Source: Bradyrhizobium sp. Ai1a-2 (GTDB lineage Bacteria; Pseudomonadota; Alphaproteobacteria; Rhizobiales; Xanthobacteraceae). Taken from it: a stretch of 64,000 nt of DNA. The stretch covers positions 16,001 through 80,000 of the forward strand of contig NZ_AUEZ01000020.1 of assembly GCF_000426245.1 (NCBI RefSeq), in the 5' to 3' direction. Positions 51,269 through 59,920 of this stretch are shown here, in pieces. The position numbers and the translations under genes were made by a program. How positions within the stretch are numbered: position 1 is the stretch's first letter; each line of letters begins with the position of its first letter. The notes below the pieces were generated by a model that worked only from the letters and a program-made list of their open reading frames with translations, did not search any database and was not told where the DNA came from.

Positions 51269-51871
51269 TTGTCAGATGCACCGCTGAAAGACCCGCCGTC
51301 GGCCGATGACGCCGCGGAGGCGGAGTTGCCTCCCGGCCGTGTGCGCAAGCCGATCGGCTGGTCGATGATCTCAATCCTCGTGCTGGTCCTCATCAGCGCC
51401 GGCCTGGTCTATCGGCGCGACGGCGCCGACGGTGTGATCGAGATCCTCAGCCACGACCTCTCGCTGTTCGGCGGCATCCTGCCGCGCGTGCTCGCAGGCT
51501 GCCTGCTGGGTGCGTTCATCGCGGAAATTCTGCCGCACGAAAAAGTCTCGCGCGCGCTCGGACCGAAGTCCGGGTTGAAGGGCCTGCTGATCGGCACCGC
51601 CTTCGGCGCGATCCTGCCGGGCGGTCCCTTCACCGCCTATCCGGTGGCCGCGGCACTGCTGACCGTCGGCGCGGACTTCGGCGCGACGATCGCGATGGTG
51701 GTGAGTTGGACCCTGATCGGTTACGGCCGCGCGGTGGCGTGGGAGTTGCCGATCATGGGCACGGAGTTCACGCTGTGGCGGATCGTGATCTCGTTGCCGC
51801 TGCCGGTGCTCGCCGGCGCCCTCGGCCGCTTCGTCTATGCCCGTGTCTATCCGGACGGTGCGCCGGAATGA
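51269..51871 (+). CDS. Half-size permease A of a two-gene transporter
   Basis: The protein has 200 aa. No ATG fits; TTG 51269 gives a start before PLKDPPSADDAAE. TM helices include WSMISILVLVLISAGLVY and GILPRVLAGCLLGAFIAEIL. The loop GTAFGAILPGGPFTAYPVAA carries a GGP motif like that of COG0701/UPF0718 permeases. The second half is a separate gene overlapping by four bases (ATGA). The substrate is unknown. Confidence 0.75.
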   Translation: MSDAPLKDPPSADDAAEAELPPGRVRKPIGWSMISILVLVLISAGLVYRRDGADGVIEILSHDLSLFGGILPRVLAGCLLGAFIAEILPHEKVSRALGPKSGLKGLLIGTAFGAILPGGPFTAYPVAAALLTVGADFGATIAMVVSWTLIGYGRAVAWELPIMGTEFTLWRIVISLPLPVLAGALGRFVYARVYPDGAPE

Positions 51872-52368
51872 GCGCGGCGCTCCTGATCGATATCCTGCTG
51901 TGGGGCTCGGTCGCCGGCGTGGGCTTCATCGCCTGGCGGCGCGGGCGCACGGTGCTGGTGTCGTCCTTGCGCGAAGGCTCGCTCGAATTCGCCAACATCA
52001 TGCCGCGGATCGCGATCGGCGTGGTCGGGTCCGGCTATATCGCCGCGGTGATCCCGCAGGAGATCATCACCGGCTGGCTCAGGCCCGACAGCGGCTGGCT
52101 CGGTGTGCTGACTGCCGTCGTGGCGGGCGCGGCGACGCCGGGCGGGCCGGTGGTCGGCTTTTCCATCGGCGCGGTGGCGCTGAAGGCCGGCGGCGGTCCG
52201 CCCCAGGTGACCGCCTATGTGGTCGCCTGGGCGCTGTTCGCCTTCCAGCGGGTGATCCTGTGGGAAATCCCGTTCATGCCGGCCCGCTTCGTCTGGTTCC
52301 GCGCCGCGGTCTCGGTGCCGTTTCCGTTCCTGGCCGCCGCGATCGCGATGGCGATCGGCAAACCGTGA
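51868..52368 (+). CDS. Half-size permease B of a two-gene transporter
   Basis: The protein has 166 aa from ATG 51868, overlapping the first half (ATGA). It contains ALLIDILLWGSVAGVGFIAW, IAIGVVGSGYIAAVIPQEII and VAGAATPGGPVVGFSIGAVA, a second GGP loop. The two proteins look like the two repeats of one COG0701-like permease encoded separately, and must work as a heteromer. A Zur-like site follows 23 bp later but reads into the next operon. Confidence 0.75.
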   Translation: MSAALLIDILLWGSVAGVGFIAWRRGRTVLVSSLREGSLEFANIMPRIAIGVVGSGYIAAVIPQEIITGWLRPDSGWLGVLTAVVAGAATPGGPVVGFSIGAVALKAGGGPPQVTAYVVAWALFAFQRVILWEIPFMPARFVWFRAAVSVPFPFLAAAIAMAIGKP

Positions 52369-52390
52369 ACCGCTGCGAAGGTGGACTCGC

Positions 52391-52408
52391 GTAATGTTAT
52401 AATGTAAC
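52391..52408. promoter_or_regulatory. Zur box before the znu operon
   Basis: GTAATGTTATAATGTAAC; its reverse complement GTTACATTATAACATTAC matches 15 of 18 bases of the perfect site at 41884. It lies 11 bp before the His-rich gene at 52420. Confidence 0.75.
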
Positions 52409-52419
52409 GTTCACGACAA

Positions 52420-52629
52420 ATGTCTCTTGCACACCCCCATACCCACGGCCACCACGACCACGTCGATGGACATGCCCATGAGCACGCCCACAGCCATGGT
52501 GCGGCAACGCCGCATCCGGCGCAGGCAGCGACCTGGTCGATCCTGCGCATGACCGTCGCTGCCCGCCTTGTCGCGGCGCTCGCGGTCTGTGCCGGCCTGT
52601 GGGCCTTCGTGCTGCTCGCGATGAGGTGA
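52420..52629 (+). CDS. His-rich small membrane protein heading the znu operon
   Basis: The 69-aa protein begins HPHTHGHHDHVDGHAHEHAH, with eleven or more His in the first 32 residues. One TM helix follows (TVAARLVAALAVCAGLWAFV). It probably binds zinc at the membrane, as a buffer or partner for ZnuABC. It is the first gene after the Zur box and 3 bp before znuC. It is too small to be a transporter alone. Confidence 0.8.
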   Translation: MSLAHPHTHGHHDHVDGHAHEHAHSHGAATPHPAQAATWSILRMTVAARLVAALAVCAGLWAFVLLAMR

Positions 52630-52632
52630 GCC

Positions 52633-53385
52633 ATGCCGGCGCAACTGCAATTCCGCAACGTCACGCTCGGCTATGACCGCCACCCGGCGGTGCATCACCT
52701 CAATGGCGAAGTGGCCTCGGGCGCGCTGCTCGCGGTGATCGGCCCGAACGGGGCCGGCAAGTCGACGCTCTTGCGAGGCATCACCGGCATCCTGAAGCCG
52801 CTCTCCGGCTCGATCGGCGTCGGCGGCCTCGACCACAGAGACATCGCCTACCTGCCGCAGTCGGCCGAGATCGACCGCAGCTTCCCGATCTCGGTGTTCG
52901 ATTTCGTCGGCACCGGCCTGTGGCGCGGCATCGGCCTGTTCGGCGGCATCGGCAAGGACGCGCGCGAGAAGATCCTTGCTGCGATCGCCGCGGTCGGCCT
53001 CAATGGCTTCGAGAACCGTCCGATCGGCACGCTCTCCGGCGGCCAGATGCAGCGCATGCTGTTCGCACGCGTGCTGCTGCAGAACGCGCGATTGATCGTG
53101 CTCGACGAGCCCTTCAACGCCATCGACGCCAAGACTACCGCCGACCTGCTGGCGCTGGTCCAGCGCTGGCATGGCGAGGGGCGTACGGTGCTGGCGGCGC
53201 TGCACGACCTCGACATGGTGCGCGCCAATTTCCCGGAAACGCTGCTGCTCGCGCGCGGGCCGGTGGCATGGGGGCCGACCGCCGAGGTGCTGACGCCGGA
53301 GAATCTGACGGTGGCGATGCGGATGTGCGAAGCCTTCGACGACCGCGCCGCCGCCTGCGCCGTGGACACCTCGCGCGCCGCCTAG
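52633..53385 (+). CDS. znuC: Zinc ABC transporter ATP-binding protein ZnuC
   Basis: The 250-aa ATPase has Walker A GPNGAGKSTLL, the signature LSGGQMQRMLFARVLL, Walker B LIVLDEPFNAID and the switch His in AALHDLDMV. It powers zinc or manganese uptake with the membrane protein at 53561 and the binding protein at 54436. Zinc is favoured by the Zur-like site upstream. A palindromic repeat of about 120 bp separates it from znuB. Confidence 0.92.
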   Translation: MPAQLQFRNVTLGYDRHPAVHHLNGEVASGALLAVIGPNGAGKSTLLRGITGILKPLSGSIGVGGLDHRDIAYLPQSAEIDRSFPISVFDFVGTGLWRGIGLFGGIGKDAREKILAAIAAVGLNGFENRPIGTLSGGQMQRMLFARVLLQNARLIVLDEPFNAIDAKTTADLLALVQRWHGEGRTVLAALHDLDMVRANFPETLLLARGPVAWGPTAEVLTPENLTVAMRMCEAFDDRAAACAVDTSRAA

Positions 53386-53430
53386 AGCATGATGAGATCA
53401 GTCAAATTGCATCCGCAATGCACGCTGCGC

Positions 53431-53550
53431 CCCCTCTCCCGCTTGCGGGAGAGGGCCGGGGTGAGGGTGTCTCCACGATGGGATTATCCGTGGGGAGAGA
53501 GCCCCCACCCGGCGCTAGCGCGCCGACCTCCCCCGCAAGCGGGAGAGGTG
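53431..53550. repeat. Palindromic repeat (CCCTCTCCCGCTTGCGGGAGAGGG type) inside the znu operon
   Basis: CCCCTCTCCCGCTTGCGGGA at the left and TCCCCCGCAAGCGGGAGAGG at the right flank inverted middle arms (GGGGTGAGGGTG / AGCCCCCACCC). It lies between znuC and znuB, an unusual place for a hairpin in a transport operon. The same family is at 62568. Confidence 0.85.
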
Positions 53551-53560
53551 AAGTGAAGCC

Positions 53561-54430
53561 ATGCTGACTGACGCACTGATCGCGCCCTTCACCGAGTTCG
53601 AGTTCATGCGACGCGCGCTCGCCGCCGTGGTGGCGCTGTCGCTTGGCGCGGCGCCGATCGGCGTGTTCCTGATGCTGCGGCGGATGAGCCTGGTCGGCGA
53701 CGCCATGGCGCATGCGATCCTGCCGGGGGCGGCGATCGGCTTCCTCCTCTCCGGGCTCAATCTGTTCGCGATGACGATTGGCGGCCTGGTCGCGGGCTTT
53801 GCGGTGGCGCTGCTCGCGGGCCTGGTCGCACGCAACACCGAGCTGAAGGAGGACGCTTCGCTCGCCACCTTCTACCTGGTCTCGCTGGCGCTCGGCGTCA
53901 CCATCGTCTCGATCAAGGGCACCAATATCGACCTCCTGCACGTGCTGTTCGGCGACATTCTCGCGATGGACAACCAGACGCTTCTGGTGATCACCTTCAA
54001 CGCCACCATCACGCTGCTGGTACTCGCGGTGATCTATCGGCCATTGGTGATCGAATGCGTCGATCCGGTGTTCCTGCGCACCGTCAGCCGCGCCGGCGCG
54101 CCGGCGCATCTGGCGTTCCTGGCGCTGGTCGTGGTCAACCTCGTCAACGGCTTTCATGCGCTCGGCACGCTGCTCGGCGTCGGACTGATGATCCTGCCGG
54201 CCGGCATCGCGCGGTTCTGGTCGCGCGACATCACCGGCATGATCTGCATCGCAGTCGCAAGCGCGATCTTTTCAGGCTATGCCGGGCTGGTGCTGTCGTT
54301 CCAGACGCGGATTCCCTCGGGCCCCGCGATCATCCTGGTCGCCGCCGGCCTCTATCTGGCCTCGCTCCTGTTCGGCACTGTCGGTGGGCTGGTCCGCCAG
54401 ATGTTCCCCGGCCGGCATCTGGAGGCGTAG
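53561..54430 (+). CDS. znuB: Zinc ABC transporter permease ZnuB
   Basis: The 289-aa protein has about eight TM helices. MLRRMSLVGDAMAHAILPGA (ABC-3 family signature), FYLVSLALGVTIVSIKGTN and LGVGLMILPAGIARFWSRDI are typical of metal ABC-3 permeases. It forms the channel of ZnuABC. It is 5 bp before znuA. Confidence 0.92.
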   Translation: MLTDALIAPFTEFEFMRRALAAVVALSLGAAPIGVFLMLRRMSLVGDAMAHAILPGAAIGFLLSGLNLFAMTIGGLVAGFAVALLAGLVARNTELKEDASLATFYLVSLALGVTIVSIKGTNIDLLHVLFGDILAMDNQTLLVITFNATITLLVLAVIYRPLVIECVDPVFLRTVSRAGAPAHLAFLALVVVNLVNGFHALGTLLGVGLMILPAGIARFWSRDITGMICIAVASAIFSGYAGLVLSFQTRIPSGPAIILVAAGLYLASLLFGTVGGLVRQMFPGRHLEA

Positions 54431-54435
54431 CGGCG

Positions 54436-55308
54436 ATGCGACGGTGGTTCTGGCTCGCGCTGCTCGCGCTCGTCGCGCTTGTCGGTCCGGCGCGCGCGCA
54501 GGAGCGCCTCAACGTGGTCGCGAGCTTCTCGATCCTCGCCGACCTCGTGCGCAATGTCGGCGGCGACAGCGTCAACTTGGCGATGCTGGTTGGCCCTGAG
54601 GGCGATGCCCATGTGTACCGGCCGACGCCGGCGGACGCCAGGAAGGTCGCGGAAGCGAAGCTGCTCTTCATCAACGGGTTCGGGCTGGAGGGCTGGCTGC
54701 CCCGGCTGGTCCAATCCGCCGGTGGCAAGGCGACCATCGTCACCGCGACAGACGGGATTACGCCGCTCAAGCTCGGCGCGGCCCCCGATCCCCACGCCTG
54801 GCAGTCCGTTGCCAATGTAAAGATCTATATCGCCAATATCCGCGATGCGCTTGCGGCCGCGAGCCCTGCGAACGCGGCTGCGTTCCGCGCCAATGCGGAA
54901 AGCTATCTGGCTGAGCTCGACGCGCTGGACAGCGACGTGCGGCAGGCCGTCGCCGCCATCCCGGAAGCGCACCGCAAGGTGATCTCAACCCACCGTGCCT
55001 TCGGCTATTTCGCGGCCGCCTATGGCGTCGAGTTCATTGCCCCGGTGGGGGTCTCGACCGAATCCGAGCCCAGCGCCCGCGATATCGCTGCAATCATCAC
55101 CCAGATCAAAAAGGCGCAAATTCCGGCGATTTTTCTCGAAAATATCAGCGATCCCCGCCTGATCCAGCGGGTCGCGGAGGAGACCGGGGCCAGCATCGGC
55201 GGGACCCTCTATTCGGACAGCCTTACTGCCGAAAAGGGCGAGGCACCCACTTACATTGCGATGGTAAGGCACAATATAAAGGCCCTGACCAGCGCGCTCG
55301 GCCACTAG
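54436..55308 (+). CDS. znuA: Zinc ABC transporter substrate-binding protein ZnuA
   Basis: The protein has 290 aa from ATG 54436. A signal peptide (MRRWFWLALLALVALVGPAR, cut after ARA) precedes the cluster A-I domain. Metal ligands are GDAHVYRPTP, DPHAWQSVANVKIY and STHRAFGYFAAAYG, with the fourth in LYSDSLT. No His-rich loop is present; that role may fall to the His-rich membrane protein at the head of the operon. It delivers zinc to ZnuBC. Confidence 0.92.
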   Translation: MRRWFWLALLALVALVGPARAQERLNVVASFSILADLVRNVGGDSVNLAMLVGPEGDAHVYRPTPADARKVAEAKLLFINGFGLEGWLPRLVQSAGGKATIVTATDGITPLKLGAAPDPHAWQSVANVKIYIANIRDALAAASPANAAAFRANAESYLAELDALDSDVRQAVAAIPEAHRKVISTHRAFGYFAAAYGVEFIAPVGVSTESEPSARDIAAIITQIKKAQIPAIFLENISDPRLIQRVAEETGASIGGTLYSDSLTAEKGEAPTYIAMVRHNIKALTSALGH

Positions 55309-55369
55309 GGCGGGGGCCCTCCCTGCCGGCCCGGGCAGCGCATTTTTTAGTTTTGCCCCCGGAGTTGCC

Positions 55370-56422
55370 ATGCCAGAGCCTTCTTCGCAAAAGATCCCTG
55401 TGACCGTGCTGACGGGCTATCTCGGCGCCGGCAAGACCACGCTGCTCAACCGCATCCTGTCCGAGAACCACGGCAAGAAATACGCCGTCATCGTCAACGA
55501 ATTCGGCGAGATCGGCATCGACAACGACCTGATCATCGGGGCCGACGAGGAAGTGTTCGAGATGAACAACGGTTGCATCTGCTGCACCGTTCGCGGCGAT
55601 CTCGTCCGCATCATGGACGGGCTGATGAAGCGCAAGCGCAAGTTCGACGCCATCATCGTCGAGACCACGGGCTTGGCCGATCCCGCGCCGGTTGCGCAGA
55701 CCTTCTTTGTCGACGAGGACGTGCAGAAGAACGCCCGGCTCGATGCCGTCGTCACGGTGGCCGACGCCAAATGGCTCAGCGATCGGCTGAAGGACGCGCC
55801 CGAGGCCAAGAACCAGATCGCGTTCGCCGACGTCATCGTGCTGAACAAGACCGATCTCGTGTCAAAGCCCGAGCTCGCCGAGGTCGAGGCCCGCATCCGC
55901 GGCATCAACCCCTACGCCAAGCTGCACCGGACCGAGCGCTGCAAGGTGGAGCTGGCCGACGTGCTGGAGCGCGGCGCCTTCGACCTCGACCGCATCCTCG
56001 ACATCGAGCCGGATTTCCTGGAAGCCGACGATCACGATCACGATCATGATCACGATCATCACCACCATGGCCACGACCATCACCACCACGATCACGGCCA
56101 CGGCATGAAGCACTACCACGACGAGGAGATGCAATCGCTGTCGCTGCGGACCGACAAGCCGCTCGATCCCACGAAGTTCATGCCCTGGCTGCAGGACCTG
56201 GTTGCGACCGAGGGCCAGAAGATCCTGCGCTCCAAGGGTATCCTCGCCTTCGCCGGCGACGACGACCGCTACGTGTTGCAGGGTGTCCACATGATGCTGG
56301 AAGGCGACCATCAGCGGAAGTGGAAGGAGGGTGAGCCGCGCGAGAGCCGGCTGGTCTTCATCGGCCGCGAATTGCCGGAGCAGGCGATCCGCGACGGCTT
56401 CGAGCGCTGCATCGTCTCGTGA
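55370..56422 (+). CDS. COG0523/CobW-family GTPase with His-rich loop
   Basis: The 350-aa protein has Walker [14 protein letters not shown], the metal motif NGCICCTVRGDLV, ETTGLADPAPVAQ and NKTD. Between the GTPase and CobW domains (about residues 221-247) lies a run of His and Asp (DHDHDHDHDHHHHGHDH). It is a zinc-linked metallochaperone, the second of its kind in the window. It follows znuA by 61 bp and overlaps the WD40 gene by one base. Confidence 0.92.
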   Translation: MPEPSSQKIPVTVLTGYLGAGKTTLLNRILSENHGKKYAVIVNEFGEIGIDNDLIIGADEEVFEMNNGCICCTVRGDLVRIMDGLMKRKRKFDAIIVETTGLADPAPVAQTFFVDEDVQKNARLDAVVTVADAKWLSDRLKDAPEAKNQIAFADVIVLNKTDLVSKPELAEVEARIRGINPYAKLHRTERCKVELADVLERGAFDLDRILDIEPDFLEADDHDHDHDHDHHHHGHDHHHHDHGHGMKHYHDEEMQSLSLRTDKPLDPTKFMPWLQDLVATEGQKILRSKGILAFAGDDDRYVLQGVHMMLEGDHQRKWKEGEPRESRLVFIGRELPEQAIRDGFERCIVS

Positions 56423-57438
56423 TGAGCGAGTTCGACCCGGGCGAGGTGCCCTCCATCGCTTCGATGACCGACCAGGTACGGCCAGTGCCGCTCGGCATGG
56501 CCGTCAGCGCCGTTCATTTCCTTGGCGATACCGCCCACTTCATCGGCACCGAGGAGAATGTCGCTGTCGTCAGCGGGGAAGGCGAAGTCTCGCAGACGCC
56601 GGTGCATGGCGGCGCGATCCTCTGCTCCGTTTCCGATGGCGAGCGGATCGTCATGGGCGGTGACGACGGCAAGCTGGTTGCGCTCAACGCCAAGGGCGAG
56701 GTCTCGACATTGGCGACGGACCCGAAACGGCGCTGGATCGATAACGTGGCGCTGCATTCCGATGGCGCGGTGGCGTGGTCGGTGGGCAAGACCGCGTTCG
56801 TGCGTCCAGCCAAGGGCGAGGAGAAATCCTTCGATGCGCCGTCCACCGTCGGCGGCCTTGCTTTTGCGCCAAAGGGCTTGCGGCTCGCGATCGCTCATTA
56901 TGGCGGCGCGACGCTGTGGTTTCCCAACATGGCGGCGAAGCCGGAATTCCTGGAATGGGCCGGCTCGCATCACGCCGTCACCTTCAGCCCGGACAACAAA
57001 TTCCTGGTCACCGCGATGCATGAGCCGGCGCTGCATGGCTGGCGGCTCGCCGACAACAGGCACATGCGGATGAGCGGCTATCCCGGCCGGGTGCGTTCGA
57101 TGTCGTGGAGCGCCGGCGGCAAGGGGCTCGCCACATCAGGCGCGGACACCGTCATCATCTGGCCCTTCGCCTCCAAGGACGGCCCGATGGGCAAGCAGCC
57201 GGCGATGGTGGCGCCGTTGCAGGCCCGGGTCGCGGTCGTCGCCTGCCATCCGAAAGACGACATCCTGGCCGCGGGCTATAGTGATGGCACCGTGCTGATG
57301 GTGCGGATGGAGGACGGGGCCGAGATCCTGCTCCGCCAAAACAAGGGCGTGCCGGTCGCGGCGCTGGCGTGGAATGCCAAAGGTACGCTATTGGCATTCG
57401 CGGATGAAGACGGCGACGGGGGGCTGCTCGCGTTCTAA
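56422..57438 (+). CDS. WD40 repeat protein coupled to the CobW-like GTPase
   Basis: The 338-aa protein has beta-propeller repeats visible as GGAILCSVSDGERIVMGGDD, HHAVTFSPDNKFLVTAMHEP, RVRSMSWSAGGKGLATSGAD and ALAWNAKGTLLAFADEDGDG. Its ATG shares one base with the GTPase stop, so the two are made together. It probably scaffolds the metallochaperone or a client. Pairing of a WD40 protein with a COG0523 GTPase is recurrent in alphaproteobacteria, as far as I recall. Confidence 0.88.
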   Translation: MSEFDPGEVPSIASMTDQVRPVPLGMAVSAVHFLGDTAHFIGTEENVAVVSGEGEVSQTPVHGGAILCSVSDGERIVMGGDDGKLVALNAKGEVSTLATDPKRRWIDNVALHSDGAVAWSVGKTAFVRPAKGEEKSFDAPSTVGGLAFAPKGLRLAIAHYGGATLWFPNMAAKPEFLEWAGSHHAVTFSPDNKFLVTAMHEPALHGWRLADNRHMRMSGYPGRVRSMSWSAGGKGLATSGADTVIIWPFASKDGPMGKQPAMVAPLQARVAVVACHPKDDILAAGYSDGTVLMVRMEDGAEILLRQNKGVPVAALAWNAKGTLLAFADEDGDGGLLAF

Positions 57439-57469
57439 TCCTGTCGTGTCCAAGCCGTATTGAGGGGCT

Positions 57470-58186
57470 ATGCGGTTTCTGACCACCTTCCAGCTCGCCG
57501 ATTTCTTCGACACGCTGATGAGCCTCACCACAGCCTTCGTGTTGGGGACGCTGATCGGCGCCGAACGGCAATATCGCCAGCGCACCGCGGGCCTGCGCAC
57601 CAATGTGCTGGTCGCGGTCGGAGCGGCTGCGTTCGTCGACCTCGCGATGCGGCTGTCGGGCGCGGACGGCGCCGTGCGGGTGATCGCTTATGTCGTGTCG
57701 GGCATCGGCTTCCTCGGCGCCGGCGTCATCATGAAGCAGGGCATGGACGTGCGCGGGCTCAACACGGCGGCGACCTTGTGGACGTCTGCCGCAGTCGGCT
57801 CCTGCGCAGGGGCCGACATGGAGGCGCAAGCCGCGGCGCTCACCTTCTTCATCCTCGCCGGCAACACGCTGCTGCGGCCGCTCGTGAATGCCATCAACCG
57901 CATCCCGCTCGACGAACTGGCGTCCGAGGCGACCTACTATTTCAAGCTTGCGGTCTCCACCGAAGCCTTGCCCGATATGCGCGACCAATTGGTGGATAAG
58001 CTCGAGGCCGCCAGCTACCCGGTTGCCGATATCGAGGTCCAGGAGCTCGGTGACGATCTCCTGGAGATCGTGGCGACGCTGGTGAGCACGTCAGTCAATC
58101 CCAACGAACTCAATGCCGTCGCGGTGGACCTGCAGCGCCAGCCGGGCGTCCGCCACGCCACCTGGGAAGTCAACACGGCCGATTAG
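57470..58186 (+). CDS. MgtC/SapB family membrane protein
   Basis: The 238-aa protein has an N-terminal MgtC domain with TM helices: TTAFVLGTLIGAERQYRQRT, GLRTNVLVAVGAAAFVDLAM, VSGIGFLGAGVIMKQGMDVR and GLNTAATLWTSAAVGSCAGA. A soluble ACT-like C-terminal domain follows. MgtC proteins help survival at low magnesium and modulate ATP synthase or transporters. It lies 31 bp after the WD40 gene, on the same strand. Confidence 0.9.
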   Translation: MRFLTTFQLADFFDTLMSLTTAFVLGTLIGAERQYRQRTAGLRTNVLVAVGAAAFVDLAMRLSGADGAVRVIAYVVSGIGFLGAGVIMKQGMDVRGLNTAATLWTSAAVGSCAGADMEAQAAALTFFILAGNTLLRPLVNAINRIPLDELASEATYYFKLAVSTEALPDMRDQLVDKLEAASYPVADIEVQELGDDLLEIVATLVSTSVNPNELNAVAVDLQRQPGVRHATWEVNTAD

Positions 58187-58260
58187 AGCATGATCCGGAA
58201 AAGTGGACACCGGTTTTCCCTCGCGACAAACGCGTAGCGTTTGCGCGGAGATCATGCTCA
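58187..58260. repeat. Dispersed palindrome (AGCATGATC type), copy 3, with an insert
   Basis: AGCATGATCCGGAAAAGTGG at the left and GAGATCATGCT at the right match copies at 14286 and 48291. A nested hairpin (GCGACAAACGCGTAGCGTTTGCGC region) interrupts it. It lies between converging genes. Confidence 0.85.
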
Positions 58261-58271
58261 AACAAATTGTC

Positions 58272-59804
58272 TCAGGTGCTTGCAGGCCCGGGACGCGGCT
58301 CGATCCACACCCAGCCGGCGAGACCGGCAAGTGCGGCGCAACTCGCGGGCACCAGCATGATCGTGCGTAGCGCGCGCTCGAATGCAGCCATGGCCGCTGC
58401 GTTGGCGTCCGCCTGCCCGGACATCACGGCATTCAAGGCCTCGTTGGCTTGCGCGGGCGTTGCTCCGGCAAGATCATGCAAAAAGGTTGCAAACAACACC
58501 GCCCCGAGCGCTGCAACCGCGAGCAGGCCGCCAACGCGAGCGACCGCGTTGTTGACGCCCGAAGCAATCCCGGCATGGGCTTCGCCAGCGGCCCCCATCA
58601 CAGTCGACGTCAGTGGAGGAACCGTGATCGACATCCCCACGCCCAGCAGGAACATCGACGGAAACACGCTGATCCAGTAACTCTGCCTGAAATCGGCAAA
58701 AGCAAGCATCGCTAATCCGCAGGCCGCGACGATGGGCCCGACAGTGAGCAACAGCCGAGGCCCCAAACGGTCAGCAATGGTCCCGGCGAATGACGCCCCG
58801 AATCCCATGATCAGGGCAAAAGGCAGCAACGCCGCGCCGGCTTGGGTCGCCGAGTAGCCACCGATGCGGATCAGGCCGAACGGCAGGTAATAGAGCGCAC
58901 CTCCGAGCGCGAAGTAGAGCAACAGCGTCAATGCATTCGTTGCTGAAAAATCGCGTGATCGATAGAGCGACAACGGCATCATCGCCCGTTCATGGAGACG
59001 GGCTTCGATCACGAGGAACGAAATCAGGAAAGCGGCTCCCACTCCCAGGCCAGCCAGCACTGTCCTGTCGCGAAATCCTGACGCCGGAATGGCGCTCAAA
59101 GACCATGTAATCGCAGCAAGGCCAATCGCGACTGATGCGGCGCCGCTCCAGTCCAATTGCTTTGCGCGGGGATCGCTGCTTTCGCAGCCGAAGCGAAGCG
59201 CAAGTCCGGCCGCGGCAATGGCGAGCGGGACATTGAGGAGAAAGATCGCCCGCCACGACACCTGGTCGACGAGCCAGCCGCCCAGCATCGGACCCGCCGC
59301 CATCATCAGTGCAGCCGCGCCCGCCCATATCCCGATTGCCTGGCTCCGCTCCTGCTTGCCGAAGGTCGCTCCCAACATCGCAAGACTGGCCGGCGTCAAC
59401 AGAGCGGCACCAAAACCTTGAACTGCACGGCTGACGATAAGCACCATGATATTCGGTGCGAGCCCGCAGATGATCGAGGCGACGGTGAAGACCGCGATGC
59501 CCAGAACAAAAATCCGACGTCGACCGTAAAGATCGGCGGCCGAGCCACCGATCAGTACGAGCGCACCGAGCAGCAGCAGGTAGGCGTTGATGATCCATTG
59601 TGTCGCTGCCGCATCTGCATTCAACGCCTGTTGGATTGCGGGTAGCGCGATGTTCACGACTGAGCCGTCGAGGAGGGCCATGCTGGACCCGATCACGGTC
59701 GCCACCAGCGTCAGCCACTTGCGTTTTTGTGACAGGGCCGCGTCAAAAGCCGGTGTCGCCTCGATGACCCCGGCGTCGCACGGCGGCTGCGTGAATCCAA
59801 CCAT
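58272..59804 (-). CDS. MFS transporter, DHA2 drug:H+ antiporter type
   Basis: The protein has 510 aa from ATG 59804 (GTG 59843 possible), with about 14 TM helices. Motifs are TLVATVIGSSMALLDGSVVN, GGSAADLYGRRRIFVLGIAV (motif A) and GFGAALLTPASLAMLGATFG (motif C-like). It resembles EmrB/QacA exporters. No EmrA-like adaptor or regulator is adjacent. It is divergent from the cytochrome c peroxidase gene. Confidence 0.9.
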   Translation of the reverse strand: MVGFTQPPCDAGVIEATPAFDAALSQKRKWLTLVATVIGSSMALLDGSVVNIALPAIQQALNADAAATQWIINAYLLLLGALVLIGGSAADLYGRRRIFVLGIAVFTVASIICGLAPNIMVLIVSRAVQGFGAALLTPASLAMLGATFGKQERSQAIGIWAGAAALMMAAGPMLGGWLVDQVSWRAIFLLNVPLAIAAAGLALRFGCESSDPRAKQLDWSGAASVAIGLAAITWSLSAIPASGFRDRTVLAGLGVGAAFLISFLVIEARLHERAMMPLSLYRSRDFSATNALTLLLYFALGGALYYLPFGLIRIGGYSATQAGAALLPFALIMGFGASFAGTIADRLGPRLLLTVGPIVAACGLAMLAFADFRQSYWISVFPSMFLLGVGMSITVPPLTSTVMGAAGEAHAGIASGVNNAVARVGGLLAVAALGAVLFATFLHDLAGATPAQANEALNAVMSGQADANAAAMAAFERALRTIMLVPASCAALAGLAGWVWIEPRPGPAST

Positions 59805-59920
59805 TGCATGCTCGAAGGACAGTTGTCGCGGGCTAGCGTGCACCTGACGAATACCGTTGGCAACCTGTCAGATCCATCTGCTCATCGGAGCATTGCAGGT
59901 TTCGACGTGAAGCGGGCCTT

